Positions 6,185 through 6,374 of a stretch of 6,374 nt of DNA are shown one piece after another (the first letter of the stretch is position 1; each line of letters starts with the position of its first letter). Source of the stretch: Ventricola sp017626895 (GTDB taxonomy: Bacteria; Bacillota; Clostridia; Christensenellales; Aristaeellaceae); NCBI GenBank assembly GCA_017626895.1, contig JAGAHV010000077.1, positions 1 through 6,374 on the forward strand, in the 5' to 3' direction. The translations under genes were made by a program, and so were the position numbers. The notes below the pieces were generated by a model that was given only the letters and a program-made list of their open reading frames with translations, did no database searches and was not told the origin of the DNA.

Positions 6185-6214
6185 ATAGTAACACTTTGTT
6201 ACTTTGAAAAGCAA
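6185..6214 (-). promoter_or_regulatory. Likely promoter of the hydrolase gene with an overlapping operator-like inverted repeat
   Basis: On the minus strand, a -35 box TTGCTT (6209-6214), an 18-base spacer and a -10 box TACTAT (6185-6190) suggest a sigma-A promoter. A perfect inverted repeat, AGTAAC-N5-GTTACT (6187-6203), lies over the spacer and most of the -10 box, the usual position for a repressor site. The region is more AT-rich than its surroundings. The predicted start near 6178 gives a leader of about 140 bases holding the hairpin at 6097-6143. No regulator gene for such a site is seen in the window. Confidence 0.55.
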
Positions 6215-6374
6215 GCATTCAAAGCAACATTTTCCCCTTCATCCCTGGCGGTCATCCCTGGCCCTGAATGCCTGACCGGATTCCCCGCCCGTTTTCACTC
6301 TGGCATCTTCCCGGCAGTTCTCCCCCAGGGCAGCTCTATTGTTTTTTCAGGTTCCCCGATTCACTGAAGCCGGG
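6215..6374. other. Intergenic stretch at the right edge, no gene seen
   Basis: No gene is supported here on either strand; a plus-strand open frame across it lacks a ribosome site and any recognisable motif. A 10-base direct repeat, TCATCCCTGG, occurs at 6239-6248 and 6252-6261, a spacing of 13 bases. An imperfect stem (about 7 of 9 pairs) lies near 6354-6374 without an adjacent T-run on the minus strand. Confidence 0.4.

Noticed and set aside
6239..6261. TCATCCCTGG direct repeat as a binding-site array or CRISPR-like repeat
   Set aside because: There are only two copies with a 3-base gap, so this is compatible with chance or a small duplication.
6354..6374. Imperfect stem at the right edge as a terminator of an upstream gene
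   Set aside because: Only about seven of nine pairs form and no T-run follows on the minus strand.

Overview
The window is a compact bacterial locus in which every supportable gene lies on the minus strand. The LPxTG-type wall anchor, strong AGGAGG-type ribosome binding sites and a SpoIIE/RsbW/STAS gene set point to a Gram-positive Bacillota anaerobe (Clostridia- or Erysipelotrichia-like) with moderately high GC. This placement is inference. No RNA genes, CRISPR arrays, insertion sequences or replication origins were seen.

Right part (about 4409-6374, read right to left): a promoter with an overlapping inverted repeat (about 6185-6214) and a strong hairpin in the presumed leader (6097-6143) precede a gene for a secreted, wall-anchored alpha/beta hydrolase. 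It has a signal peptide, an HGGG oxyanion motif, a GFSAGG nucleophile elbow, a late histidine, a C-terminal beta domain, LPQTG, a membrane segment and a basic tail. The gene is interrupted twice in this sequence: by an in-frame TAG at 5547-5549 and by a one-base frameshift in an A/T run at 5103-5106.

Middle and left part (about 4245 down to 1): a good sigma-A-like promoter (4217-4245) and a leader of roughly 380 nt precede a tight four-gene operon. In order it encodes an RsbW/SpoIIAB-type anti-sigma ATPase/kinase, a STAS anti-anti-sigma factor, a MATE-type transporter carrying its own RsbW-like ATPase domain at the C-terminus, and a membrane-bound SpoIIE/PP2C phosphatase with an extracytoplasmic sensor region and HAMP domain that runs off the left edge. 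Together these make a partner-switching signalling module: the kinase and phosphatase should set the phosphorylation state of the STAS protein, and the transporter-ATPase fusion is an unusual membrane component. No sigma factor or other output is visible; it may lie beyond the left edge or elsewhere.

The most interesting points are the MATE-ATPase fusion inside a partner-switching operon, with an N-box Asn-to-His change in its ATPase domain; a probable frameshift at the N-terminus of the same gene; and the wall-anchored hydrolase with two lesions. Three lesions in about 3 kb could mean gene decay or base-level sequence errors.
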